From: an uncultured Synechococcus sp.
GTDB taxonomy: Bacteria; Cyanobacteriota; Cyanobacteriia; PCC-6307; Cyanobiaceae
NCBI GenBank assembly: GCA_913057985.1
Contig: CAJXPL010000021.1
Location: forward strand, 1 to 43,787
Reading direction: 5' to 3'
DNA length: 43,787 nucleotides
Shown here: positions 20,868 through 29,481 of the stretch, piece after piece
Numbering within the stretch: position 1 is the stretch's first letter
Layout of the letters: every line of letters begins with the position of its first letter
Position numbers and translations under genes: made by a program
The notes under the pieces: generated by a model
What the model was told of the DNA's origin: nothing
The model's database searches: none
Seen by the model: the letters and a program-made list of their open reading frames with translations, nothing else

Positions 20868-21548
20868 ATGGCTCAACGCACTTCGATCGCGCTGCTCTCC
20901 GGTGGGCTGGATTCCGCCACTGCTGCGGCCCTTGCCCTTGAGCAGGGCGACCGCGTCATCGGCCTGTCCTTTGACTACGGCCAGCGCCATCGCCGCGAAT
21001 TGGACGCTGCCGCTGCCGTTGCTGAGCAACTTGGCTTGGCAGAGCATCACTGCATCAGCGTGAATCTGGCCAGTTGGGGGGGCTCAGCCCTCACCGACGC
21101 CAGCATCTCGATCCCCACCCATGGCGTTGAAGAGGGCAGCATTCCGCCCACCTATGTGCCCGGGCGCAACACCGTGTTCATCTCCGTTGGCCTCAGCCTG
21201 GCGGAGGCTCGCGGCGCCGAAAGGTTGGTGCTGGGTGTCAATGCTGTCGACTACTCGGGTTACCCCGACTGCCGGCCCGATTACCTCAACGCCTTCCAGA
21301 CCCTGGCCGACCTGGCCAGCAAAGCTGGTCGGGAGGGCCATGGCGCCCAACTCTGGGCACCGCTTGTGCAGTGGAGCAAGGTGCGCATCGTTGAGGAAGC
21401 CCTTCGCCTGGGTGTTCCGATCGAAACAACCTGGAGTTGCTACAGCGGCGGCACGCACCCCTGCGGCGTCTGCGACAGCTGCCGCATCCGTGATGCAGCG
21501 CTCCGCGAGGCAGGCCGGCCTGACCTCTGCAGTTCAACAGCGGCATGA
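20868..21548 (+). CDS. queC: 7-cyano-7-deazaguanine synthase
   Basis: A 226-residue protein starting [16 protein letters not shown]. The PP-loop SGGLDS (11-16) activates the substrate with ATP. The C-terminal zinc cysteines are in [14 protein letters not shown]. It converts CDG to preQ0 using ammonia, the step after QueE. An upstream TTG in frame adds four residues and is less likely. Its stop overlaps the pabB start (ATGA). Confidence 0.95.
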   Translation: MAQRTSIALLSGGLDSATAAALALEQGDRVIGLSFDYGQRHRRELDAAAAVAEQLGLAEHHCISVNLASWGGSALTDASISIPTHGVEEGSIPPTYVPGRNTVFISVGLSLAEARGAERLVLGVNAVDYSGYPDCRPDYLNAFQTLADLASKAGREGHGAQLWAPLVQWSKVRIVEEALRLGVPIETTWSCYSGGTHPCGVCDSCRIRDAALREAGRPDLCSSTAA

Positions 21549-22843
21549 TCCGCCCCCAACGGCTTGAACTGCCCTGGCAGGAGCCCAAAGCGCTCGCGCA
21601 CCAACTGGCCCATGCCTACGGCGAAGAAGGCCTGGTCTGGCTGGATGGCGACGGCAGCAACCTGGGCCGATGGGCCACCCTGGCGGTGGCACCCCAGGAG
21701 ATCATCTGCTGCCGTGGCCTCCCTGGAGAGTCAGGAGCCGGCAATCCCTTCGAGGCACTGCGGGGGCTTGCCCCAGGGCATTGGTGCGGCTGGCTGAGCT
21801 ATGAAGCCGCCGCCTGGGTGGAACCGGGAAACCCCTGGGCCAGCGATGGCATGGCCACGCTTTGGATCGCCCGCCACGATCCGGTGCTTCGCTTTGATCT
21901 GCAAAAGCGCAGGCTGTGGATCGAAGCCAGCAGCACGGCTGCTTTGGAACGCCTCACCCAACAGCTGGCCTCCAGCCCTGAGCAGCCCAAAGACGAGCCC
22001 CCATCAATCCCCCTAACGGCCTGGAGTCACCACACCACACCCGAGCAGTACGCCGCAGGAGTGCAGCGCATCCGTGATCTGATCGCTGCAGGTGATCTTT
22101 TCCAAGCCAATCTCACGGCCTGTTGCAGCACAGCCTGGCCCCAGGGAAGCAGTGCCCTCGAGCTGTTTCTCACCCTGAGGCAGGCCTGTCCTGCCCCCTT
22201 TGCAGGGCTGATCATCAGCGACCAGAACGAGGCGTTGCTGTCATCGTCCCCAGAGCGTTTTCTGCAGGTGAGTGCTGATGGAGCCGTACAAACCCGGCCG
22301 ATCAAAGGCACCAGGCCGCGCCATGGCGACCCCGAACAGGATGCAAATCTCGCCGCGGAACTCGTGTGCAGTGACAAGGACCGGGCCGAGAACGTGATGA
22401 TCGTCGACCTGCTGCGTAACGACCTCGGTCGTGCCTGCCAGCCGGGTTCGATTCAGGTTCCCCAACTGGTAGGTCTCGAAAGTTATGCATCCGTGCATCA
22501 CCTCACCTCAGTCGTGGAGGGACAACTTCAGGCCGGATTGAGCTGGGTCGATCTTCTGGAAGCCAGTTGGCCTGGGGGGTCGATCAGCGGGGCGCCGAAA
22601 CTGCGGGCCTGTCAACGTCTGCATGAGCTCGAGCCCACCAGCCGAGGGCCTTACTGCGGATCACTGCTGCGGATCGACTGGGATGGCAGCTTCGACAGCA
22701 ACATCTTGATCCGATCCTTACTGCGCCAAGGCGACACCCTGCGGGCCCATGCCGGCTGCGGAATTGTCGCCGACTCGAATCCCCTTGGCGAAGCAGAGGA
22801 GTTGATGTGGAAACTGCAGCCCTTGCTGGAGGCGCTGACATGA
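21545..22843 (+). CDS. pabB: Aminodeoxychorismate synthase component I
   Basis: A 432-residue chorismate-utilising enzyme. It has the PabB-specific lysine in [11 protein letters not shown] (anthranilate synthases have Ala there), the magnesium and chorismate regions [18 protein letters not shown] and SVVEGQL, and the terminal [11 protein letters not shown] and [10 protein letters not shown] motifs. It aminates chorismate to ADC in folate synthesis. It overlaps queC upstream and pabC downstream, each by 4 nt. Confidence 0.93.
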   Translation: MIRPQRLELPWQEPKALAHQLAHAYGEEGLVWLDGDGSNLGRWATLAVAPQEIICCRGLPGESGAGNPFEALRGLAPGHWCGWLSYEAAAWVEPGNPWASDGMATLWIARHDPVLRFDLQKRRLWIEASSTAALERLTQQLASSPEQPKDEPPSIPLTAWSHHTTPEQYAAGVQRIRDLIAAGDLFQANLTACCSTAWPQGSSALELFLTLRQACPAPFAGLIISDQNEALLSSSPERFLQVSADGAVQTRPIKGTRPRHGDPEQDANLAAELVCSDKDRAENVMIVDLLRNDLGRACQPGSIQVPQLVGLESYASVHHLTSVVEGQLQAGLSWVDLLEASWPGGSISGAPKLRACQRLHELEPTSRGPYCGSLLRIDWDGSFDSNILIRSLLRQGDTLRAHAGCGIVADSNPLGEAEELMWKLQPLLEALT

Positions 22844-23667
22844 CCACCACTGACATGACCACCTCAGTCGCCTGGATCGAGGGCCAGTGGGGGACAGCTG
22901 CAAGCCTGCAGCTTCCCCTCGACGACCGCGCCCTGCTCCTGGCCGATGGCCTCTTTGAAACGGTGCTGATCCGCAACGGTGCACCGCAACTCCTGCAGGA
23001 GCACCTGCAGCGATGGAGCGACAGTGCTGCTCTGCTGGGCATGGACCCGCCACCGCAGCGAAAAGCGCTGGAGCCTCTGCTTGAAGATGCGATTCAACGC
23101 AACCAACTGAGCGAAGCCGATGGAGCTCTGCGCCTCAACTGGAGCCGTGGCAGCACATCCCAACGCGGAATCGGGCTGCCGGTTTCAGGCCATCACCGCT
23201 TTTGGCTCACCCTCCAGCCCTGCACACCAACATTTTCAGCCATCACCACCATCACCAGTCGCCATGAACGCCGCAATGCCTCCAGCCGCTTGAGCCGTTG
23301 CAAGACCTTTGCCTACGGGCAATCGATCCAGGCCCGCAGGGAGGCCCAGGAGCAAGGGGCCGACGACGCTCTGCTCCTGAACACAGCTGGAGCCCTGTGC
23401 TGCGGAACGGCGGCCAATCTGCTGGTCCGGCGTCACGGGCAGTGGCTGACACCGCCCCTTAGCAGCGGCTGCCTCCCGGGGGTGATGCGGGGCCGTGCAC
23501 TCGCCCGAGGCATCGCGGTGGAAACCGAGCTGGCGGCCGCGTTCGATGCCGACGATCAGGCCGTTCTGATCAACAGCCTCAGCTGTCGACCGATCGCGTC
23601 CCACAACGGTCAGCCCATGGCGGCCACGACGACTGCATTGGAGCTATGGCAATCCTTGCTGGATTGA
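22840..23667 (+). CDS. pabC: Aminodeoxychorismate lyase-like class IV aminotransferase
   Basis: A 275-residue fold-type IV PLP enzyme. The start is the ATG overlapping the pabB stop. Seen are DDRALLLADGLFETVLIRNG, the PLP lysine region SRCKTFAYGQSIQARREA, and GADDALLLNTAGALCCGTAANLLV. Position directly after pabB supports aminodeoxychorismate lyase, which releases p-aminobenzoate and pyruvate. Related D-amino-acid or branched-chain aminotransferases share the fold, so the call rests partly on context. Confidence 0.88.
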   Translation: MTTTDMTTSVAWIEGQWGTAASLQLPLDDRALLLADGLFETVLIRNGAPQLLQEHLQRWSDSAALLGMDPPPQRKALEPLLEDAIQRNQLSEADGALRLNWSRGSTSQRGIGLPVSGHHRFWLTLQPCTPTFSAITTITSRHERRNASSRLSRCKTFAYGQSIQARREAQEQGADDALLLNTAGALCCGTAANLLVRRHGQWLTPPLSSGCLPGVMRGRALARGIAVETELAAAFDADDQAVLINSLSCRPIASHNGQPMAATTTALELWQSLLD

Positions 23668-23672
23668 ACCAG

Positions 23673-23688
23673 AGGCCAGCGATGGCCT
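23673..23688. terminator. Hairpin between convergent pabC and gpgP
   Basis: AGGCCA-GCGA-TGGCCT forms a 6-bp stem in the 19-bp gap between convergent genes and reaches into the gpgP stop codon. It could serve both directions, but neither side has a T-tract. Confidence 0.35.
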
Positions 23689-24478
23689 AGATCCGGAGAA
23701 TCCGGCGCACCGCCTCGTTCCAACCGTTGGCATGGGGGGCTGCCGCCAGCTGGAAACGCCCGGCAGCGATCCCAGAACGCAACTCGGGATGGGGGCCATC
23801 GGGCCCGGGAACAACGACAGCGATGTCAGCCACCTCGAGCAACGGCAGGTCGTTGGGGGAATCCCCCAAGGCCAAGACCTGCACCTGCTCAGCACCCAGA
23901 TGTCGCTTCAGGGTGGCCAAAGCCTTGCCTTTGCTGATGTCTGGACCCAGCAGGTGACCCATGCGGTTGCCCTGCACCACCGTCAGGCCCATCCGCTGCA
24001 CCAGGGCCTCAAGCCGAAGGCGTCCCTCCGCCGAGGGCGGAACAAAAGGCACGCTGCAACAGCGCCGCTGGGCCTGGCGTAAGGCTTCGCCGCCAAGCCC
24101 CAACAAGCGCTGCCCTTCCGCCTCACTGAGTTCATCCAACGGACGCAGGGGCTCACCCAACTCGGCCTGAAGACGCTGCAACTGAGGTTTCAACGCCGTC
24201 CAATCCGGACCCAACGGCAGCTCCCAGGGCATCCCGTCGGGGGTTTCACCGTGCACGGCACCACCGTTTTCAACGATGTACGGGTCATGAAGCCCCGCCT
24301 CGAAGCGAAAGCCGCGCACTTCCTCGGCCGTTTTGCTGGTGCAGGGAATCACCGGAATCCGGTGCTGTTGCAGCTCACGGATCAGATCCTTGGCCGGCGA
24401 CCAGTCGTAACTGTGATCCAGCAAGGTGCCGTCGAGATCGGTCACCACCCACCACGCCGGCTCAACACTCGCGGTCAT
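23687..24478 (-). CDS. gpgP: Glucosyl-3-phosphoglycerate / mannosyl-3-phosphoglycerate phosphatase family
   Basis: A 263-residue HAD phosphatase of the Cof/IIB type when begun at MTASVEP. The nucleophile motif is D14-L-D16-G-T, with PVIPCTSKT as motif II, a late lysine in DISKGKALATL, and LGDSPNDLPLLEVAD as motif IV. A longer ORF start would overlap the upstream gene by ~90 bp; the ATG chosen overlaps its stop by ATGA. With gpgS nearby the substrate is most likely glucosyl-3-phosphoglycerate, giving the compatible solute glucosylglycerate. Confidence 0.87.
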   Translation of the reverse strand: MTASVEPAWWVVTDLDGTLLDHSYDWSPAKDLIRELQQHRIPVIPCTSKTAEEVRGFRFEAGLHDPYIVENGGAVHGETPDGMPWELPLGPDWTALKPQLQRLQAELGEPLRPLDELSEAEGQRLLGLGGEALRQAQRRCCSVPFVPPSAEGRLRLEALVQRMGLTVVQGNRMGHLLGPDISKGKALATLKRHLGAEQVQVLALGDSPNDLPLLEVADIAVVVPGPDGPHPELRSGIAAGRFQLAAAPHANGWNEAVRRILRI

Positions 24479-26202
24479 GGCTGAACCAACCAATGCACCG
24501 CATAAGGCTCCAGCGAATGCAACTGATGTGGTTCGAACACATGACCGCTCAGGCAATCGGCCCATGGCTGGTTCAGATCACCACCCAAGCGACCAAGGCG
24601 CAAGCTCAGCCGTGCTGCCGTCATGTTGTGAACGGCCACCAGCGTTTCCCCACCGCGGGAGCGCTGCAGAATGACGCGATCACTGCGATCCGCACTCAGC
24701 ACCGTCATTGGGGCATCCGGATGCAAGGCGGGATGCACAGCCCGCTCAACCAAAGCCCGCCGCAACACCGGCAGCAGCGCGGAGACATCCGAATCGGGAT
24801 CAGCCAGGCGGCGCTCCAGGGCCTGGGCCGTGAACTGAGGCCGATTCAGATCCCGTCGATGACCCGTACGGCGAAAACGGGTCAGATCATTAGGGGCTGC
24901 CAGCAACGCCGGCAGATAAAAGGCAGGAACCCCGGGCAAGGCCAGGATCAACAGCTGGGTGAGCAGAAAGCGCTCCCGTTGTAGATAGGTGGGATCAATC
25001 CCCCCATCGGCCATGGCACTCCACCAGCTGATGTTGATTTCGTAGGGAACCTCCTCACCGGAACTGAGCATCCTGTGGCTGACCAATCCACCCCGTTGCT
25101 CACAACCGATCAACAGCTGCAGCAAGCGCTTCTGGGGCATCAGGCCCTCCAGCGGTCTTAAACCGATGCCGTCATGACAGGCGGTGAAATTGAGCAGCCC
25201 TGTCTGCGGCGGCAAGTCGGGCCAACGACTCAGCCAGGCATTGAGTAAATCGGCCCGACCACTGACGCTGGCCTCCAGCATCAAAGGCGGCAGGGGAAAG
25301 TTGTAAGCGAGATGCGCTTCATCACCACTCCTCAGATAAGAGAGGTTTTCCTGCTCCGGAACGTTGGTCTCGGTGACCACAACGCCATCAGATCCCACCT
25401 GACCGAGCAGCAGACGCAGCACCCGAACCAGTTGATGGGCCTGCGGCAGATGGATGCATGAGGTGTGGGGTTCCTTCCAGACAAAACCCACGGCATCCAG
25501 ACGGATCCAACGCACCCCATGCCGGGCCATGCGCTGCATCAGCCGGGCAAAGCCCAGCAGCACCTCCGCACTGCGCCAGTTGAGATCCACCTGATCGGGG
25601 CCAAAGGTGGTCCAGACCTGACGCGCACCAACGGGACCCCTCAATTGCGTGAACAGATTGGAACTGCGCGGACGAACAACATCCGCCCAGCAGGGATCAG
25701 GGGCTGCCTCCAGCACACAGGAGCAGCCGGGCTGCTCATCGCGCATGAACTGCTGCACCCAAGGGTGAGAAGCCGACACATGATTGAGAACCAGATCCGC
25801 CATCAGCCGTCGGCCCTGGGCCAGGGCGGCGAGGTCGCTCCAATCGCCGAAACGCGGCTCGAGCGTGGTGTGGCTGGCCACCGCAAAACCGCCGTCACTG
25901 GTGGATTGCAGGAACGGCAGCACATGAATCACCGCTGCGAAGGGCTGCAGATGGCGATTCACAAACAACTTCAACGCTTGAAGACCAGGCATACCCTCAT
26001 CACCAATGGTGTCGGCGTAGGTGATCAAGACCACGTCGCCACCGTCCCAGCGGTGGGCGTGCTCAGCCATATCGCCATCTCCTGACGCATCGCTCAAGAT
26101 CTGCAGCAATTGCGACGACAACTCCTGGCCATCCCCGGAAGAATCGTCCGGGTACAGATCACCAAGCAGGGTCCGCAGCGTCTCGTCGCGCGGGGGCTGC
26201 AT
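24475..26202 (-). CDS. GH13_18 phosphorylase (sucrose/glucosylglycerate phosphorylase type)
   Basis: A 575-residue alpha-amylase-superfamily enzyme. An AGGAGG ribosome-binding site six bases ahead of the ATG favours MQPPRDE over an upstream GTG. Catalytic residues are D236 (RLDAVGF), acid/base E278 (TETNVPEQENLSY) and H343/D344 (CHDGIG). These and DLVLNHVSASHPW mark the GH13_18 subfamily, which phosphorolyses sucrose or glucosylglycerate to glucose-1-phosphate. The gene lies between gpgS and gpgP and is coupled to gpgP, so glucosylglycerate is the better guess. Turnover of the solute would then be encoded beside its synthesis. Confidence 0.85.
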   Translation of the reverse strand: MQPPRDETLRTLLGDLYPDDSSGDGQELSSQLLQILSDASGDGDMAEHAHRWDGGDVVLITYADTIGDEGMPGLQALKLFVNRHLQPFAAVIHVLPFLQSTSDGGFAVASHTTLEPRFGDWSDLAALAQGRRLMADLVLNHVSASHPWVQQFMRDEQPGCSCVLEAAPDPCWADVVRPRSSNLFTQLRGPVGARQVWTTFGPDQVDLNWRSAEVLLGFARLMQRMARHGVRWIRLDAVGFVWKEPHTSCIHLPQAHQLVRVLRLLLGQVGSDGVVVTETNVPEQENLSYLRSGDEAHLAYNFPLPPLMLEASVSGRADLLNAWLSRWPDLPPQTGLLNFTACHDGIGLRPLEGLMPQKRLLQLLIGCEQRGGLVSHRMLSSGEEVPYEINISWWSAMADGGIDPTYLQRERFLLTQLLILALPGVPAFYLPALLAAPNDLTRFRRTGHRRDLNRPQFTAQALERRLADPDSDVSALLPVLRRALVERAVHPALHPDAPMTVLSADRSDRVILQRSRGGETLVAVHNMTAARLSLRLGRLGGDLNQPWADCLSGHVFEPHQLHSLEPYAVHWLVQP

Positions 26203-26271
26203 CACCTTCCTCCTCAACACCGTTCAGGTATGGGGCAGGACTCTGACCTCTGTTGTTGCATCGAACACCAC

Positions 26272-27522
26272 ATGGATTTTCAGCAGGGCCTGATCAGCAC
26301 CGTCCACGACTACAGCGTGGGCAATCTGGATGCGGTTGCCTTCAACCAGGAGCTGAGTCAGCGACCCACAACCCTGCTGATCCCCTGCCTGATGGAGGAA
26401 TTCAGCCGCCCGGCCCTCGGCCTGATCCGCGACACACTCTCGGGCCTGAAGGGACTCAACGAGCTGGTGGTGGCATTGGCGGCCACAAATGTCGAAGACG
26501 TCAAAGCGGCGGAAAAATTCTTCGAGGGAATGCCCTTCCCCGTCCGGGTGCACTGGACCAACGGCCCCGCCGTCCGTGAGTTGCTCGAATCCGTCGGAGA
26601 ACTGGGGCTCGACGTGACCGGACCACCGGGCAAGGGCTGGGCCGTCTGGCAGGGACTTGGGGTGGCTTGCCAGAACGCCGAGGTGGTTGGCCTGTTCGAT
26701 GCCGACATCAGGACCTTTGGATGGGCGTATCCAGAGCGCATGCTGCGTCCCCTGCTCGACCGTTCCCACGGCATTGCCTACGTCAAGGCGTTCTACAGCC
26801 GTCTATCCCTCGAAACCCAGGCGCTTCAAGGCCGAGCCACCCGTCTGTTTGTTGGCCCATTGCTGGCCAGCCTGGAGCAGATTTTCGGGCCTCTGCCCTA
26901 CCTGTCGTACCTGCAATCCTTCCGCTATCCCCTGGCGGGTGAATTCGCCTTCACCACCGATCTGGCGATGAATCTGCGCATCCCATCGGACTGGGGACTG
27001 GAGGTGGGCCTGCTGTCTGAGGTGTATCGCCATGTGGCCTCCAGCCGAATCGCCCAAGTTGACCTGGGGTTGTTCGACCACAAACACAAGGAGCTGGGCC
27101 AGCAACCCAGCGAGGGCCTGCAGCGCATGGCGGGCGAAATTTTCGGCACGGTGTTGCGCGGCCTGATGGAACACGAGGGCTGTGTGATGTCGATGGATCA
27201 ACTGCCAACACTGGAAGTGCTGTACCGAAGGGTGGGCGAAGATCGCGTGCGGCAGTTCGGCCTTGATTCGGCGATCAACCGACTGCCCTACGACCGCCAC
27301 GGCGAAGAACTGGCTGTTCAGAACTTTGCGGGCCTCCTGCGCCCCGGCCTGGCCAAACAGATGCAGGCACCCATCGCCCATCAACTGCCCAGCTGGTCGA
27401 GACTGCGCAGTTGCAATTCAGCCCTGCAGGCTGATCTGGCCGCAGCAGGACAAGCGGACCGGACTTCACTGAAACGGCCGAACCACAACCCTGAACCCTT
27501 GGCCTCTGAGCTGGCTGCGTAG
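26272..27522 (+). CDS. gpgS: Glucosyl-3-phosphoglycerate synthase
   Basis: A 416-residue GT-A glycosyltransferase (GT81-like). The nucleotide-sugar and metal site is D143-A-D145 in GLFDADIRTFGWAYP, preceded by LLIPCLMEEFSRPAL and PPGKGWAVWQGL. The region LAGEFAFTTDLAMNLRIPSDWGLEVGLLSEVYR is typical of GpgS. It transfers glucose from an NDP-glucose to 3-phosphoglycerate. The ATG at MDFQQGL is preferred; a longer ORF would run into the divergent gene. The 69-bp divergent gap must contain both promoters, so synthesis and turnover may be inversely regulated from one region. Confidence 0.92.
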   Translation: MDFQQGLISTVHDYSVGNLDAVAFNQELSQRPTTLLIPCLMEEFSRPALGLIRDTLSGLKGLNELVVALAATNVEDVKAAEKFFEGMPFPVRVHWTNGPAVRELLESVGELGLDVTGPPGKGWAVWQGLGVACQNAEVVGLFDADIRTFGWAYPERMLRPLLDRSHGIAYVKAFYSRLSLETQALQGRATRLFVGPLLASLEQIFGPLPYLSYLQSFRYPLAGEFAFTTDLAMNLRIPSDWGLEVGLLSEVYRHVASSRIAQVDLGLFDHKHKELGQQPSEGLQRMAGEIFGTVLRGLMEHEGCVMSMDQLPTLEVLYRRVGEDRVRQFGLDSAINRLPYDRHGEELAVQNFAGLLRPGLAKQMQAPIAHQLPSWSRLRSCNSALQADLAAAGQADRTSLKRPNHNPEPLASELAA

Positions 27523-27541
27523 AACGAAGCGAAGGGGATCT

Positions 27542-27724
27542 TTAGCCAAGCTGCTCCCGCTGTCGCGTGATCCAAACGGTTGCAGCGCGCTGGGAATGCC
27601 AGGCCTGAAGCAATTGCTTGGCCAACACCTGCAGCTGCTGTGGATCGATTGTTGATTCGATCGCGCGATTCATCCGCTCAACCTCAAACTGCTGAGTAAC
27701 ACTCAAACCAATCGTTTCTTCCAT
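27542..27724 (-). CDS. Small conserved hypothetical protein, NblA-like in appearance
   Basis: A 60-residue all-helical protein with SVTQQFEVERM followed by PQQLQVLAKQLLQAWHSQ. The QQFEVxRM element and two-helix size recall NblA, the phycobilisome-degradation adaptor, but the C-terminal part (AATVWITRQREQ) differs and I would not name it so. ATG start, own transcript likely. Confidence 0.6.
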   Translation of the reverse strand: MEETIGLSVTQQFEVERMNRAIESTIDPQQLQVLAKQLLQAWHSQRAATVWITRQREQLG

Positions 27725-27989
27725 CGCGTCATCCTCTACATCGACGAATTAATCATGCAAACAGCGGCGAAAAAGATTTGTTTCGAATGAAACGAAAGAC
27801 CCGCTATGCGCGGCCACTCAAACCCTGAACAACGCACGCCCAAGAGGAGCCGGGTCAAAAGTGTGATGATGGCTACAAAAAAGATCAGCTTTGTATCAGC
27901 TCATCTGCATCAAATCTAAAGGCGTGCCGATTCGGTGACCAATCCAACATCTTCCTTGCCTGAAAAGCAAGAGATTGGCATCATTCCAG
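27725..27989. other. Intergenic, divergent control region
   Basis: 265 bp between the NblA-like gene and the DUF1830 gene. AT-rich, with a short imperfect hairpin TTTGTTTC/GAAACGAAA near 27778-27798. No NtcA-type box or clear -10/-35 pair is identified. It probably holds two promoters. Confidence 0.4.
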
Positions 27990-28244
27990 ATGGTAAAAAT
28001 GATTGAGTGTATTTACCAAAACGACACCAGCCGCATGGTGATCGTGAAATGCATCGGCACAGACCACTTCTATCGCGAGAAGGTGGTGATGCCCACAGAG
28101 GTCTTTTGGTTCGAAGCCCCCAAGGATGCGCGCCTGGAAATCTGGAAAATGTCGATGACAGGGCAGATGCTGCACGTGCGTGCCGACGTGAGCGATTACG
28201 CCATGAATGAAGAGCCTGCAACAGAATCAATCTGGGCCAGTTGA
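27990..28244 (+). CDS. DUF1830 family protein
   Basis: An 84-residue protein matching the cyanobacterial DUF1830 pattern: ECIYQNDTSRMVIVKC, FYREKVVMPTEVFWFEAPKDARLEIW. The family is a small beta-rich domain of unknown function. Starts at the ATG of MVKMIEC or three codons later; the TTG upstream adds five residues and is less likely. It stands alone between divergent and convergent genes. Confidence 0.78.
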   Translation: MVKMIECIYQNDTSRMVIVKCIGTDHFYREKVVMPTEVFWFEAPKDARLEIWKMSMTGQMLHVRADVSDYAMNEEPATESIWAS

Positions 28245-28269
28245 TCGATTGCGCGAAGCAATCCATCAC

Positions 28270-28689
28270 TCAGTGGGCAACACCCCGATACACGCGGGAC
28301 AACTTTCCCCTTGTGCAATCCAACTTCAGAAGATCAGCGGTGGCACGGGACCGCACAACCCCATGAGGCCGCACCGGAGCACCGGCGGCTTTCACAGGAT
28401 TGATGCCCAGCAATTCGGCTGTCATGCGGGAGCGCAGGAAGCCGCCCCGCTGAATCGGAGCATGGTCGAGCCGCTTGGCCTGAAGAGAACGAACCGGGAC
28501 ACCGCGGTAGACGAGGCGGGTGTCCGCTGTTGGGTCCTCAAGCTGGAGCAGAGCCGCTGTCCGAGCGGAGCGAATGACCCGCTTCTCTTGGGCAGGAGAG
28601 CGATAGACCAGCTTTTGAACAGGAGCTTCGGAGCCAGAAGGAGAAGAAGCCTGCTCGTAACGGACTCCGCGGAAAGTGAGGACTGACAT
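28270..28689 (-). CDS. DUF4278 family protein with internal repeats
   Basis: A 139-residue basic protein. Four copies of a short aromatic-R motif (FRG 6-8, YRS 29-31, YRG 61-63, YRG 134-136) mark DUF4278. Interleaved are three copies of an RS-x-x-TAxLL repeat at residues 40-48, 86-94 and 113-121. The high Arg and Val content suggests binding to nucleic acid or another acidic partner; function is unknown. The 222-bp upstream interval carries the structured element at 28708-28780 in the same orientation. Confidence 0.75.
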   Translation of the reverse strand: MSVLTFRGVRYEQASSPSGSEAPVQKLVYRSPAQEKRVIRSARTAALLQLEDPTADTRLVYRGVPVRSLQAKRLDHAPIQRGGFLRSRMTAELLGINPVKAAGAPVRPHGVVRSRATADLLKLDCTRGKLSRVYRGVAH

Positions 28690-28707
28690 GGTGACGACGG
28701 CAAAAGA

Positions 28708-28780
28708 CGAGCCCCCGTTCCTTGGCTCGTTGTAGATGCGCCCTGGTTCAGGGTGAACGCAGTGTAGCCGTTGCTACAGA
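28708..28780 (-). promoter_or_regulatory. Putative structured leader element, copy A
   Basis: Read on the minus strand toward the DUF4278 gene. Hairpin 1 is GTAGC-AACG-GCTAC. A linker ends in CGTTCAC. Hairpin 2 is CCCTG-AAC-CAGGG, followed by GCGCA. Hairpin 3 has stem CGAGCC/GGCTCG around a loop containing AAGGAACGGG. The linker CGTTC is complementary to loop GAACG, allowing a pseudoknot. A second copy with the same blocks but different stem sequences lies at 43708-43787. Hairpin 1 also matches the NtcA box GTA-N8-TAC (28764-28777), but no -10 follows at 22-23 nt in either direction. Confidence 0.5.
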
Positions 28781-28911
28781 CAGAGTTTGACCATTGACTG
28801 TCTTGGCATGGCGTTCACAGGGCTACACATACGCCGAAAAAAAACTTTTTTTAATGGTTGGGCCGCGATGTAGACAGAAGGGAATCTCGGTCTATCGGGC
28901 ATCGCAACGTC

Positions 28912-29391
28912 ATGCCAAAAGAAGTCGCCACAACGCCTCGGATCCTGCTGGCCACAGCCGTGGTCTTACTCTGCCAAGCCTGCAACGGAGCTCCCACAGA
29001 GACACGACTGCACGAAGCCAAGCCCGGCGACGCTCTTGTGATCGACGGCGAAACGACCATCACACTGACCAAGAAATTTCGAGCCGGAACCCCGAACGGG
29101 CTCTTCGATGGTGGGGTGATGGTCAGCAGCCCAGGAGCCGAGGAAAGGACAGTCGAAGTGAATGCCGTGTGCAGCATGCCGGACCTGCCCAACTGGCCCG
29201 ACTACGACAACATCTACGGCCGCTGGCTGGAATCAGGCGAAGCCCCTGGAGCGAAAGGCGGTGACACCGACTGGCAACTGCTGATCTACTTCGACGGCAC
29301 CACACAAAACAAAGGCGGAGAAGACGCACCGCCTTGGGCGCAACGCCTGGCCCAAAACGCCTGCCGAAAAGGAGAGTTCAGCGACAACTGA
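28912..29391 (+). CDS. Putative lipoprotein, function unknown
   Basis: A 159-residue protein with an N-terminal export signal (PRILLATAVVLLCQAC) and a lipidation-like cysteine at residue 24. The mature part carries EAKPGDALVIDGETTITLTKKFRAGTPNGLF, likely beta strands, and two further cysteines (VCSMPDLPNW, NACRKGEF) that could form a disulfide outside the cytoplasm. No family recognised. The ATG chosen directly precedes the signal peptide. It is divergent from the DUF4278 gene. Confidence 0.65.
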   Translation: MPKEVATTPRILLATAVVLLCQACNGAPTETRLHEAKPGDALVIDGETTITLTKKFRAGTPNGLFDGGVMVSSPGAEERTVEVNAVCSMPDLPNWPDYDNIYGRWLESGEAPGAKGGDTDWQLLIYFDGTTQNKGGEDAPPWAQRLAQNACRKGEFSDN

Positions 29392-29481
29392 GCACTTACA
29401 GGTATCAATCGCGACTCTTTTACGGCTTAAAGGCTGATAACTGCAGCGAGAGATACAACGACAGGAAAACGGTGAAAGCAA

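Noticed and set aside
28840-28856. A-tract/T-tract AAAAAAAACTTTTTTT as a terminator
   Set aside because: No GC stem; more likely an AT-rich promoter-proximal element of the lipoprotein gene.
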